From the NCBI GenBank assembly GCA_036567205.1, contig DATCVA010000227.1, positions 1 through 5,344 of the forward strand: DNA of 5,344 nucleotides. Reading direction: 5' to 3'. A model generated the notes under the pieces. It was not told the origin of the DNA, did not search any database, and saw nothing but the letters and a program-made list of their open reading frames with translations. Of this stretch, positions 1 through 5,344 are shown piece by piece; position 1 is the stretch's first letter, and the number at the start of each line of letters is the position of its first letter. The position numbers were made by a program, and so were the translations under genes. The stretch is from DATCVA01 sp036567205 (GTDB lineage: Bacteria > Pseudomonadota > Gammaproteobacteria > Burkholderiales > Burkholderiaceae_B).

Positions 1-764
1 GCCACGAAGAGGCGTCCCGCCTGCAGCAGGAAAAGATCCAGCTGACCAGCCGCCTGACGACCATGGGTGAAATGGCCTCGTCGCTGGCCCACGAACTTAA
101 CCAGCCCTTGACAGCCATCAGCAACTACAGCATGGGGGCCGTGGCCATGATCAAGTCAGGCAATGCCCGCCAGGAAGTATTGCTCGAAGCTCTTGAAAAG
201 GCCGCCCAACAGGCCGAGCGCGCGGGAAAAATCATTAGCCGAATCCGCGAGTTTGTTAAACGCAGCGAGCCACGCCGTCAGCGCGTCATGGTCACCCAAA
301 TTCTGGACAATGCCATCGGTTTTGCCGATATCGACGCCCGTAAACGCCAGGTCGATATAGAAAAACTTGTGCCTGAATCGCTGCCCGACGTCCTTGCCGA
401 TCCTATCTTGATCGAACAGGTATTATTAAATCTGTTAAAAAACGGAATCGAAGCGATGGAGCAAAGTGATTACCGGATTTTACACGTAGTGGTTACAGAC
501 CAGGATGCGCTGGTTGAAATTGCGGTGATTGATCGCGGCCACGGATTACGAGACCCTCAGCGCCTGTTTGAACCTTTTTACAGCACCAAGTCCGAAGGTC
601 TGGGCATGGGGCTTAATATTTGTCGCACCATCATCGAGTCACATCACGGTCGTCTTTGGGCCGATGCCAACCCCGATGGAGGCACTGTTTTTCGCTTTAC
701 CCTCCCCTGCGCGGCGCCCGAAACGCCCAGTAAAGCAGAGAATTCCCAGGAGTTGCATGTATGA
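1..764 (+). CDS. FixL/DctB-type sensor histidine kinase, C-terminal part (5' end outside window)
   Basis: This is the transmitter half of a sensor kinase that autophosphorylates on histidine and passes the phosphate to the regulator encoded next. The frame is open from base 3, so the protein continues left of the window; the ATG at 63 lies inside the dimerisation helix and is not the true start. A charged, coiled-coil-like stretch (EEASRLQQEKIQL) leads into the H-box AHELNQPLTAISNY, with the phospho-acceptor His at 90-92. The ATP-binding domain follows: N-box NLLKNGIEAM (429-458), G1 DRGHGL (531-548), F-box FEPFYSTK (567-590) and G2 GLGMG (597-611). All catalytic boxes look intact. The ELNQPL form of the H-box is typical of FixL, DctB and related kinases. 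The sensor region is not visible, so the signal is unknown; a PAS domain is the usual arrangement but is an inference. The stop codon overlaps the regulator's start by four bases. Confidence 0.93.
   Translation, partial: HEEASRLQQEKIQLTSRLTTMGEMASSLAHELNQPLTAISNYSMGAVAMIKSGNARQEVLLEALEKAAQQAERAGKIISRIREFVKRSEPRRQRVMVTQILDNAIGFADIDARKRQVDIEKLVPESLPDVLADPILIEQVLLNLLKNGIEAMEQSDYRILHVVVTDQDALVEIAVIDRGHGLRDPQRLFEPFYSTKSEGLGMGLNICRTIIESHHGRLWADANPDGGTVFRFTLPCAAPETPSKAENSQELHV
748..752 (+). promoter_or_regulatory. Shine-Dalgarno site AGGAG of the response regulator
   Basis: AGGAG lies eight bases before the ATG at 761, inside the last codons of the kinase gene. It fixes the regulator start at the ATGA overlap. 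An ATG at 757 is in another frame and much too close to the site, so it is not a competing start for this protein. Confidence 0.75.
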
Positions 765-1387
765 GTACACCCATAGCATCAAACACCATCTTTATTGTCG
801 ATGACGACGAAGCCGTACGTGATTCGTTACGCTGGCTGCTTGAAGCCAATGGCTATCGCGTCAAAAGCTTTAGCGGAGCCGAGGAGTTCCTTAATGCGTA
901 TGAACCGGATCAGGTTGGGGTTCTGATCGCCGATGTTCGCATGCCGGGCATGAGCGGCCTGGAGCTCCAGGAAGAGCTTATTGCGCGCAACGCGCCTTTG
1001 CCTATTGTATTTATCACTGGCCATGGCGACGTCCCCATGGCGGTCTCCACCATTAAAAAGGGGGCCATCGATTTTCTCGAAAAACCGTTTAACGAAACCG
1101 ATCTTCGCGCCATCGTCGCCCGGATGCTGCAACAAGCAACCGAACGAGTCAGCCAGGCGCAGGCGCAAAAAAACCTTCAAGCCGTCTTAAGCCGTTTAAC
1201 GGCTCGTGAACAACAAGTACTTGAACGTATTGTGGCCGGCCGTCTTAACAAACAAATCGCAGGCGATCTGAATATCAGCATTAAAACGGTTGAAGCGCAC
1301 CGCGCAAACATTATGGAAAAGCTTGAAGTAACTACGGTAGCCGATCTTATGAAAATCGCCCTGACCAAAGCTGAAGGAACAGCATGA
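761..1387 (+). CDS. FixJ-family two-component response regulator (REC + LuxR-type HTH)
   Basis: This 208-residue cytosolic transcription regulator has the standard FixJ length and architecture. The receiver domain occupies about residues 8-122: acidic pocket Asp14-Asp15-Asp16, phospho-acceptor Asp58 in IADVRMPGMSG, switch Thr86 in FITGHGD and conserved Lys108 in EKPF. A Gln/Ala-rich linker (about 123-143) follows, then a LuxR/NarL helix-turn-helix (about 145-192) with LTAREQQVL and the recognition part ISIKTVEAHRANIMEKL. Phosphorylation by the upstream kinase should promote dimerisation and DNA binding; this is family knowledge. The start codon overlaps the kinase stop as ATGA and the stop overlaps the folD start as ATGA, so the three products are probably made together. 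The linker DNA carries an A_AAA_AAC heptamer and a 7-base inverted repeat (separate entries). The target genes cannot be deduced; no binding site is recognisable here. Confidence 0.95.
   Translation: MSTPIASNTIFIVDDDEAVRDSLRWLLEANGYRVKSFSGAEEFLNAYEPDQVGVLIADVRMPGMSGLELQEELIARNAPLPIVFITGHGDVPMAVSTIKKGAIDFLEKPFNETDLRAIVARMLQQATERVSQAQAQKNLQAVLSRLTAREQQVLERIVAGRLNKQIAGDLNISIKTVEAHRANIMEKLEVTTVADLMKIALTKAEGTA
1168..1174 (+). other. In-phase A_AAA_AAC heptamer in the regulator linker (possible slippery site)
   Basis: Codons CAA-AAA-AAC (Gln136-Lys137-Asn138) place an A_AAA_AAC heptamer in exactly the phase needed for -1 slippage, between the receiver and DNA-binding domains. After a -1 shift the reading frame would meet TGA at 1207-1209, giving a receiver domain without the HTH. 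The same in-phase heptamer also occurs in the kinase (437-443) and in folD (1461-1467), so it may simply reflect Lys-Asn codon use. Only this copy is followed by a clear inverted repeat. Real recoding is unproven. Confidence 0.15.
1190..1204 (+). repeat. Perfect 7-base inverted repeat (AGCCGTT-T-AACGGCT) inside the regulator gene
   Basis: Arms AGCCGTT and AACGGCT flank a single T; as RNA it would fold as a 5-6 base-pair stem with a small loop. A further copy of AAGCCGT at 1179-1185 lies 10 bases before the copy at 1189-1195, so the first copy could also pair with the right arm. The repeat covers codons at the start of the HTH domain (Ser-Arg-Leu-Thr-Ala). It could be coincidental, an mRNA hairpin, or a protein-binding site; the sequence alone does not decide. 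Confidence 0.4.
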
Positions 1388-2238
1388 CTGCACGCATTAT
1401 CGACGGCAAAGCGCTGTCCGATGCTATTAAAGCCGAGGTGGCTCAACGGGTCGAGCAATTAAAAAACAAAGGTATTACACCCGGGCTAGCCGTAGTGCTT
1501 GTCGGAGAAAACCCTGCCTCGCAGGTATACGTTCGCAACAAAGCCGCTGCTTGCGAAAAAGCCGGCCTGCATTCAAAAATTATTCGTTTATCAGCGGATA
1601 TTACCGAAGACCATTTGCTGAACGTAGTAGAAGAACTCAACCACGACAACACCATACACGGCATCTTGGTACAGCTGCCCTTGCCTTCACACATGAATGC
1701 AAGCCGCGTCATTGAAACCATATCCGCCACCAAAGACGTCGATGGCTTTCATATCAGCAACGCAGGCCTGCTCATGACCGGCCAGCCTTTGTTCCGCCCC
1801 TGCACGCCTTATGGCATCATGAAGATGCTCGAAGCGGAAAACGTCGCCTTGCGTGGCGCCGAGGCCGTGATTGTCGGGGCCAGCAACATCGTTGGCAAGC
1901 CTATGGCCATGCTTCTGCTGGCGGCCGGCGCTACCGTCACCATATGCAACTCAAAAACCCGCGATCTCGGTGCACAAACCCGCCGTGCCGACGTTTTGGT
2001 CGTTGCCACAGGCAAACCTGAAATGATCACTGGCAACATGATCAAATCCGGCGCCATCGTGATCGACGTAGGTATTAATCGCAAGGCCGACGGCACCCTG
2101 ACCGGTGACGTCGAATTCGACTCAGCCCGCCAGATTGCCGCGGCCATTACGCCCGTTCCAGGCGGTGTGGGCCCGATGACCATAGCAATGCTGCTGGTCA
2201 ACACGCTGGAAGCGGCTGAGCGCACCACATCTGTGTAG
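1384..2238 (+). CDS. folD: Bifunctional methylenetetrahydrofolate dehydrogenase / methenyltetrahydrofolate cyclohydrolase
   Basis: FolD converts 5,10-methylene-tetrahydrofolate to 5,10-methenyl- and then 10-formyl-tetrahydrofolate, using NADP+, in the cytosol, usually as a homodimer. It supplies one-carbon units for purine and formyl-methionyl-tRNA synthesis. The 284 residues are full length for the family. Visible signatures are the catalytic YVRNK with Tyr49 and Lys53, Gln97 in VQLPLP, Asp120 in KDVDGFH, the FRPCTPYG segment (137-144), the Rossmann loop VGASNIVGKP (164-173) and the C-terminal PGGVGPMT (259-266). Lys53, Gln97 and Asp120 keep the spacing of Escherichia coli Lys54, Gln98 and Asp121. 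All key residues are present, so the enzyme should be active. The start is set by an AAGGA ribosome-binding site (1374-1378) five bases before the ATG, and the ATG shares four bases with the regulator stop. This coupling to a two-component system is the notable point. prlC follows after 21 bases. Confidence 0.98.
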   Translation: MTARIIDGKALSDAIKAEVAQRVEQLKNKGITPGLAVVLVGENPASQVYVRNKAAACEKAGLHSKIIRLSADITEDHLLNVVEELNHDNTIHGILVQLPLPSHMNASRVIETISATKDVDGFHISNAGLLMTGQPLFRPCTPYGIMKMLEAENVALRGAEAVIVGASNIVGKPMAMLLLAAGATVTICNSKTRDLGAQTRRADVLVVATGKPEMITGNMIKSGAIVIDVGINRKADGTLTGDVEFDSARQIAAAITPVPGGVGPMTIAMLLVNTLEAAERTTSV

Positions 2239-2259
2239 TTTTAGAGGTTATCTCGCGTA

Positions 2260-4332
2260 ATGAATCAAAATCCCCTTCTGGCCCCTATTGCTTCGCTGAT
2301 CGACTACTCGGCAATCCTGCCCCGTCACATCCAGCCGGCCATTACCCACCTGATCGAACAAGCCCGAACGGCGGTTGATCAGGCTGCCGATCCGCAGTTG
2401 GATGCCAGCTGGGACCAAATCATAGAACCGCTAGAGAACACCACTGAAACTTTATGGCGCGCCTGGTCGATTGCCGGGCATTTAAACGCAGTCGTCAACA
2501 CACCCGAACTGCGTGAAGCCTATAACCAGTGTCTGCCTTTGATTACCGAGTTTTCTACCTGGGTAGGGCTGCATACAGGTTTGTACGAACAATACAAACG
2601 CCTGCGAAACGGCAAACAGTTCGTGCAACTAACGCCAGTACGCCAGCGCATTATCGACCTTGCCCTGCGAGACTTTCGGTTAAGCGGCGTTGAGCTGCAA
2701 GGCGAGCAACGTCAACGCTACGCTGAGATTTCCGACCAGGAAGCTCAGGCGTCGCAAAAATTTTCCGAAAATGTACTTGACTGCGTCGATCAATGGACGC
2801 TGCATATCAAAGACGAAACTCAACTATCCGGCGTGCCCGGCGACGTTAAGCAAGCGGCCCGGACAGCAGCCCAAAAGGCGGGCCTGGAGGGTTGGGTTCT
2901 TACGCTGAAAATGCCCTGCTATCTGCCCATCATGCAATATGCACAAGATCGGCCGTTGCGTGAAAAAATGTACCGCGCCTACGCTACGGTGGCATCGGAA
3001 CAGGGCGATCCTTCTCTGGATAACTCCCCGCTTATCGAGCAGTTGCTCGACCTTCGGGCTCGTGAAGCGGAACTGCTTGGATATAAAAACTTTGCCGAGC
3101 TGCGCCTGGAAACCCGTATGGCGGACAGCGCCGCGCAAGTCCTCGAGTTTCTACGTGAACTCGCTCAAAAAGCCAAACCGTATGCAGTGCGCGACCTTGC
3201 CGAACTGCGCCAATTTGCCCAGCAAAAGTATGCACTTGAATCGCTCGAGCCCTGGGACGTCCCGTTTGTGTCCGAACGCTTGCGTGAAGAGCGCTATGCC
3301 TACTCGGAAGAAGAAGTCAAAAAATACTTTACGGAACCACAGGTTCTAAAAGGCTTATTCAAGGTCGTCGAGACGCTCTTCGACGTCAAGTTCAAACCCT
3401 CGAACGCTCAAACCTGGCACCCGGATGCAAAAGCGCTGCAAATCGAATCATCTTCGGGGCAATTACTTGGCTATTTGCTGATCGACCTGTATGCACGCCA
3501 GGGCAAGCAAAGTGGCGCCTGGGTCGACAGCGAACGCAGCCGTCGCAAAATGCCAGACAGCATCCTGTTGCCCATCGTCTACCTGACCTGCAACTTTTCA
3601 GCACCGCAGGAAGGCAAGGCGGCCTTGCTTACCCACGACGACGTCATCACGCTGTTTCATGAAAGCGGCCATGCCTTGCACGCCCTGCTTTCTCAGGTTG
3701 ATGAGCCCGCCGCCTCGGCATTTTCCAGTGTCGAATGGGATGCCATCGAGCTGCCTTCCCAATTTATGGAAAATTTTTGCTGGGAATGGCCCGTCGTCCA
3801 GGTACTGTCCGCCCACATCGACACCGGTGAATCGCTGCCGCACGACCTGTACAACAAATTGCTGGCCGCCAAGAACTTTCAAAGCGGGATGCAAACCGTG
3901 CGTCAAGTCGAATTCTCATTGTTCGACATGATGATCCATCACCAGCCTAAAGGGCTGCCCATTCAGGCTGTGCTTAAGGTGCTGGATGAAGTACGCCAAG
4001 AGGTTGCTGTGCTCTTCCCTCCTGCCTGGCATCGCTTTCCACATAATTTTTCGCATTTATTTGCGGGAGGCTATGGCGCGGGCTACTACAGCTACAAATG
4101 GGCCGAGGTACTGTCGGCTGACGCCTACGCGGCATTTGAAGAAGCCGCCGCCCTGGCCGGGGATGCCACTGGAAACACCCTCGACCCGCAAACCGGCCGT
4201 CGCTTTCGCGATGAAATACTTGCCGTCGGCGGTTCGCGGCCGGCAGCGGATTCGTTTTACGCCTTCCGCGGCCGTGCAGCAACAATCGACGCGTTGTTGC
4301 GCCATAGCGGCATGGTGGAACCAGCCCTATAA
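2260..4332 (+). CDS. prlC: Oligopeptidase A (M3-family zinc metallopeptidase)
   Basis: This 690-residue cytosolic zinc peptidase (also called opdA) cleaves short peptides, including released signal peptides in E. coli; that role is family knowledge. The E. coli enzyme is about 680 residues, so this one is full length. The all-helical N-terminal region runs to about residue 440, then comes the zinc site: His467-Glu468-Ser469-Gly470-His471, with third ligand Glu497 in IELPSQFMEN. The spacing (+30 from the first His) matches E. coli oligopeptidase A. The substrate-binding region has His599 and Tyr605, Tyr609 and Tyr612 in FAGGYGAGYYSYKWAE, all conserved. Oddities: family members commonly have a bulky residue (Phe or Met) where Ser469 stands, and the usually glycine-rich segment before the Glu ligand reads AASAFSS. 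Catalytic residues are kept, so activity is likely. An AGAGG ribosome-binding site (2243-2247) lies 12 bases before the ATG, slightly far. It follows folD by 21 bases with no terminator between, so co-transcription is likely. Confidence 0.95.
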   Translation: MNQNPLLAPIASLIDYSAILPRHIQPAITHLIEQARTAVDQAADPQLDASWDQIIEPLENTTETLWRAWSIAGHLNAVVNTPELREAYNQCLPLITEFSTWVGLHTGLYEQYKRLRNGKQFVQLTPVRQRIIDLALRDFRLSGVELQGEQRQRYAEISDQEAQASQKFSENVLDCVDQWTLHIKDETQLSGVPGDVKQAARTAAQKAGLEGWVLTLKMPCYLPIMQYAQDRPLREKMYRAYATVASEQGDPSLDNSPLIEQLLDLRAREAELLGYKNFAELRLETRMADSAAQVLEFLRELAQKAKPYAVRDLAELRQFAQQKYALESLEPWDVPFVSERLREERYAYSEEEVKKYFTEPQVLKGLFKVVETLFDVKFKPSNAQTWHPDAKALQIESSSGQLLGYLLIDLYARQGKQSGAWVDSERSRRKMPDSILLPIVYLTCNFSAPQEGKAALLTHDDVITLFHESGHALHALLSQVDEPAASAFSSVEWDAIELPSQFMENFCWEWPVVQVLSAHIDTGESLPHDLYNKLLAAKNFQSGMQTVRQVEFSLFDMMIHHQPKGLPIQAVLKVLDEVRQEVAVLFPPAWHRFPHNFSHLFAGGYGAGYYSYKWAEVLSADAYAAFEEAAALAGDATGNTLDPQTGRRFRDEILAVGGSRPAADSFYAFRGRAATIDALLRHSGMVEPAL

Positions 4333-4333
4333 T
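4328..4333 (+). promoter_or_regulatory. Possible -10 box (perfect TATAAT) for the SCO gene
   Basis: A perfect TATAAT spans the last codons of prlC, its TAA stop (4330-4332) and the first base after it. Transcription from it would begin near 4340, leaving a leader of about 36 bases before the SCO start. No good -35 hexamer lies at 16-19 bases; TTGCGC (4297-4302) and TTGTTG (4294-4299) are 25 and 28 bases away. There is no TGn extension. It may be a weak or activator-dependent promoter, or chance. Confidence 0.3.
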
Positions 4334-4357
4334 CCATTAAAGCTTAATCTCATCAAA

Positions 4358-4362
4358 CGGAG
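4358..4362 (+). promoter_or_regulatory. Shine-Dalgarno-like CGGAG upstream of the SCO gene
   Basis: CGGAG is the only purine-rich site before the ATG at 4376, 13 bases upstream, which is longer than ideal. No in-frame ATG, GTG or TTG lies closer, and the ATG at 4376 begins a clear signal peptide, so the start is accepted despite the spacing. Confidence 0.45.
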
Positions 4363-4375
4363 TGCATTCCAAGCC

Positions 4376-4999
4376 ATGCAGGTTTTTTTCAGGATTTTGT
4401 TATCGGCTGCGCTAGCCCTGGGTCTAGGTGCGTCGGCATATGCGGTGGCAATTCAAACACCAGCCGCTAAAAAAGACACTTTGCATAAAGTGCGCGGCTT
4501 CTTGCCCGACTTGCGGTTTACGCTGGTTGGTGCAGGCGGAAAAACCATTACACAAGACACCTTCAAAGGTAAAACGGTCCTGATGTTCTTCGGTTATGCC
4601 AGCTGTCCCGACGTTTGCCCGACCACCATGGCCCAGCTATCGCAAGTCATGCAAAAACTGGGCGATGACGCCGACAATGTCCGAATCTTGTTTGTCAGCG
4701 TCGATCCTCATCGCGACACACCCGACAAGCTCCAGGCTTACGTCAATGTATTCGATAAAAACGCCATCGGCCTGACGGGTAGCGAACGACAGATCGCCGA
4801 CGTTGCGCGCCGCTACCGCGTCGCCTACCAAATTGAAAAACCCTCTGCTCAAGACACCGAAAATTACGAGGTGTCGCATTCGCGCGGAGTATACATTTTT
4901 GATTATGCCGGCCGCGCCCAACTGCTGGCTGCCGATACCGAGTCGGTCGAGACGATTACGGCCGGCGTCAAATCGTTGCTGTCCCGCGCAAAAAAATAA
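4376..4999 (+). CDS. SCO1/SenC family copper-binding thioredoxin-fold protein, exported
   Basis: SCO proteins bind copper and help build the CuA centre of cytochrome c oxidase or act as thiol-disulfide reductases outside the inner membrane. The 207-residue product has a short N-region with Arg6, a hydrophobic stretch (about residues 7-21) and an AYA signal-peptidase-like site after Ala23; the stretch could instead stay as a membrane anchor. No lipobox Cys is seen. The thioredoxin fold follows: VLMFFGYASCPDVCP with Cys77 and Cys81, FVSVDPHRDTP (106-116), and His168 in VSHSRGVYIFD. Cys77, Cys81 and His168 are the expected copper ligands, so the protein should be functional. The reading frame stays open leftward to 3986 inside prlC, but that part looks like no protein and the signal peptide fixes the start at 4376. 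It follows prlC by 43 bases and may have its own promoter. No cytochrome oxidase genes are in view, so the partner enzyme is unknown. Confidence 0.93.
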   Translation: MQVFFRILLSAALALGLGASAYAVAIQTPAAKKDTLHKVRGFLPDLRFTLVGAGGKTITQDTFKGKTVLMFFGYASCPDVCPTTMAQLSQVMQKLGDDADNVRILFVSVDPHRDTPDKLQAYVNVFDKNAIGLTGSERQIADVARRYRVAYQIEKPSAQDTENYEVSHSRGVYIFDYAGRAQLLAADTESVETITAGVKSLLSRAKK

Positions 5000-5022
5000 A
5001 CACTCAGGCCAATTGAGCCGCA
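4990..5022 (-). terminator. Weak terminator-like element after the minus-strand flavoprotein gene
   Basis: Read on the minus strand, the end of the flavoprotein gene has a small possible stem (GGCT-CAATT-GGCC, or the alternative CTCA/TGAG) followed by a T-rich tract that includes seven Ts (complement of the A run at 4990-4996). The stem is only four base pairs and the T tract starts several bases after it, so this is a poor intrinsic terminator. No matching U tract serves the plus-strand SCO transcript. Confidence 0.2.
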
Positions 5023-5344
5023 GCGTCTCGAAGCGCCGTGCGCAACCCCTCTTCAATAACCGGATGATAAAACGGCATCTCGAGCATTTGCGGCACCGTC
5101 ATTTTTTGTTGAACGGCCCAGGCCAGCAAATGACCAATATGCTCGGCGCTGGGGCCGGCCATTTCCGCCCCTAAAAAACGCCCGCTTGCCTTGTCGGCAT
5201 ACACGCGCAGCTTGCCCCGATTTTTCAGTATCACGCGGGAACGTCCCTGATTTTTAAAGTCGACCTGTCCTATGGCCACCCCTGTCTTGGGCAGGTTTTT
5301 GAAATGGACCCCAATGTGCGCAATTTGCGGATCGCTAAAAACCA
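5004..5344 (-). CDS. Dihydrolipoyl dehydrogenase-like flavoprotein disulfide reductase, C-terminal part (5' end outside window)
   Basis: The last 112 codons of a class I pyridine-nucleotide disulfide oxidoreductase are present; the stop is TGA, read on the minus strand at 5006-5004, and the gene continues right of the window. The fragment is the C-terminal dimerisation domain: VFSDPQIAHIG at the edge, then ADKASGRFLGAEMAGPSAEH, and the end MPFYHPVIEEGL. The His-Pro-x-x-x-Glu dyad in that last motif is the proton-relay pair of dihydrolipoyl dehydrogenase and glutathione reductase. Its presence argues against the soluble transhydrogenase SthA, which lacks this His. The probable reaction is NAD+-linked oxidation of dihydrolipoamide. 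The C-terminus (FYHPVIEEGLRTALRD) resembles the accessory Lpd type rather than the classical 2-oxoacid-dehydrogenase form (HAHPTLSE-like), so the substrate is less certain. The FAD-binding and redox-cysteine parts are not visible. It converges on the SCO gene with four bases between the stops. Confidence 0.85.
   Translation of the reverse strand, partial: VFSDPQIAHIGVHFKNLPKTGVAIGQVDFKNQGRSRVILKNRGKLRVYADKASGRFLGAEMAGPSAEHIGHLLAWAVQQKMTVPQMLEMPFYHPVIEEGLRTALRDAAAQLA

Noticed and set aside
63..65. ATG at 63 as the start of a short, complete histidine kinase.
   Set aside because: The same frame is open to the left window edge and encodes the expected first helix of the dimerisation domain, so the gene is cut by the window rather than starting here.
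408..426. TTGATC and TATTAT resembling -35 and -10 boxes inside the kinase gene, in an AT-rich patch.
   Set aside because: The spacing is only seven bases; the next candidate, TTGCCG, is 21 bases away. The AT-rich bases encode the conserved N-box (Leu, Asn, Lys codons).
1461..1467. In-phase A_AAA_AAC heptamer in folD (and another at 437-443 in the kinase).
   Set aside because: Neither is followed by a clear stem, and both lie in conserved full-length genes; they show that the heptamer arises easily from Lys-Asn codons in this genome.
1809..2228. 139-codon open frame antisense to folD.
   Set aside because: It lies wholly opposite a highly conserved enzyme, its Ser/Ala/Pro/Thr-rich translation mirrors codon bias, and it has no recognisable domain.
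4334..4347. Near-palindrome around AAGCTT between prlC and the SCO gene, considered as an operator or terminator.
   Set aside because: The arms do not match without a bulge, it is AT-rich and too weak for a terminator stem, and no U tract follows.
3986..4375. Open frame running in front of the SCO gene from an ATG at 3986, which would give a 337-residue protein.
   Set aside because: The added part overlaps prlC in another frame, has an unusual Arg/Pro/Ala composition without family features, and would bury the signal peptide that begins at 4376.
4988..4999. Seven-A run forming A_AAA_AAA just before the SCO stop codon, a possible slippery site.
   Set aside because: A -1 shift would only add about six residues before TGA at 5014-5016, with no downstream structure; it simply encodes a Lys-Lys tail.
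4637..5056. 139-codon open frame antisense to the SCO gene, running into the flavoprotein end.
   Set aside because: It is a shadow of the SCO coding frame, with no recognisable motif, and overlaps the true minus-strand gene in a different frame.

Overview
The window reads as an ordinary chromosomal stretch of a betaproteobacterium, most likely of the order Burkholderiales and probably near Alcaligenaceae. The reasons are the protein flavour (FolD with a DGFHISNAG stretch, an oligopeptidase A with a VEWDAIELPSQ segment, a FixL/FixJ-type pair beside folD) and a base composition that looks mid-50s % G+C by eye. That value is lower than in Bordetella or Achromobacter; I did not compute it. No mobile element, CRISPR array, tRNA or rRNA is visible. 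No stretch over 50 bases lacks a gene, so coding density is very high.

Layout, left to right. (1) 1-764 (+): the C-terminal half of a FixL/DctB-type sensor histidine kinase, cut by the window edge. (2) 761-1387 (+): its FixJ/NarL-type response regulator, overlapping the kinase by ATGA. (3) 1384-2238 (+): folD, the bifunctional methylene-tetrahydrofolate dehydrogenase/cyclohydrolase, overlapping the regulator by another ATGA. (4) 2260-4332 (+): prlC/opdA, an M3-family oligopeptidase A, 21 bases after folD. (5) 4376-4999 (+): an exported SCO1/SenC-family copper/thioredoxin-fold protein, 43 bases after prlC, with a perfect TATAAT overlapping the prlC stop codon. (6) 5004-5344 (-): the C-terminal end of a dihydrolipoyl dehydrogenase-like flavoprotein, converging on the SCO gene with four bases between the stop codons.

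How they work together. Kinase, regulator and folD form a translationally coupled chain, and prlC very probably belongs to the same transcript. The kinase phosphorylates the regulator at Asp58, which should then bind DNA through its LuxR-type helix-turn-helix. The target and the sensed signal cannot be read here, because the sensor part lies left of the window. FolD (one-carbon metabolism) and PrlC (cytosolic peptide turnover) are housekeeping enzymes with no obvious link to the two-component system. The SCO protein acts outside the inner membrane, probably in copper delivery to cytochrome oxidase, and may have its own promoter. I found no clearly novel system. The points most worth a second look are the two consecutive ATGA couplings, the altered zinc-site neighbourhood of PrlC, the promoter-like hexamer before the SCO gene, and a slippery heptamer followed by an inverted repeat in the regulator's inter-domain linker.
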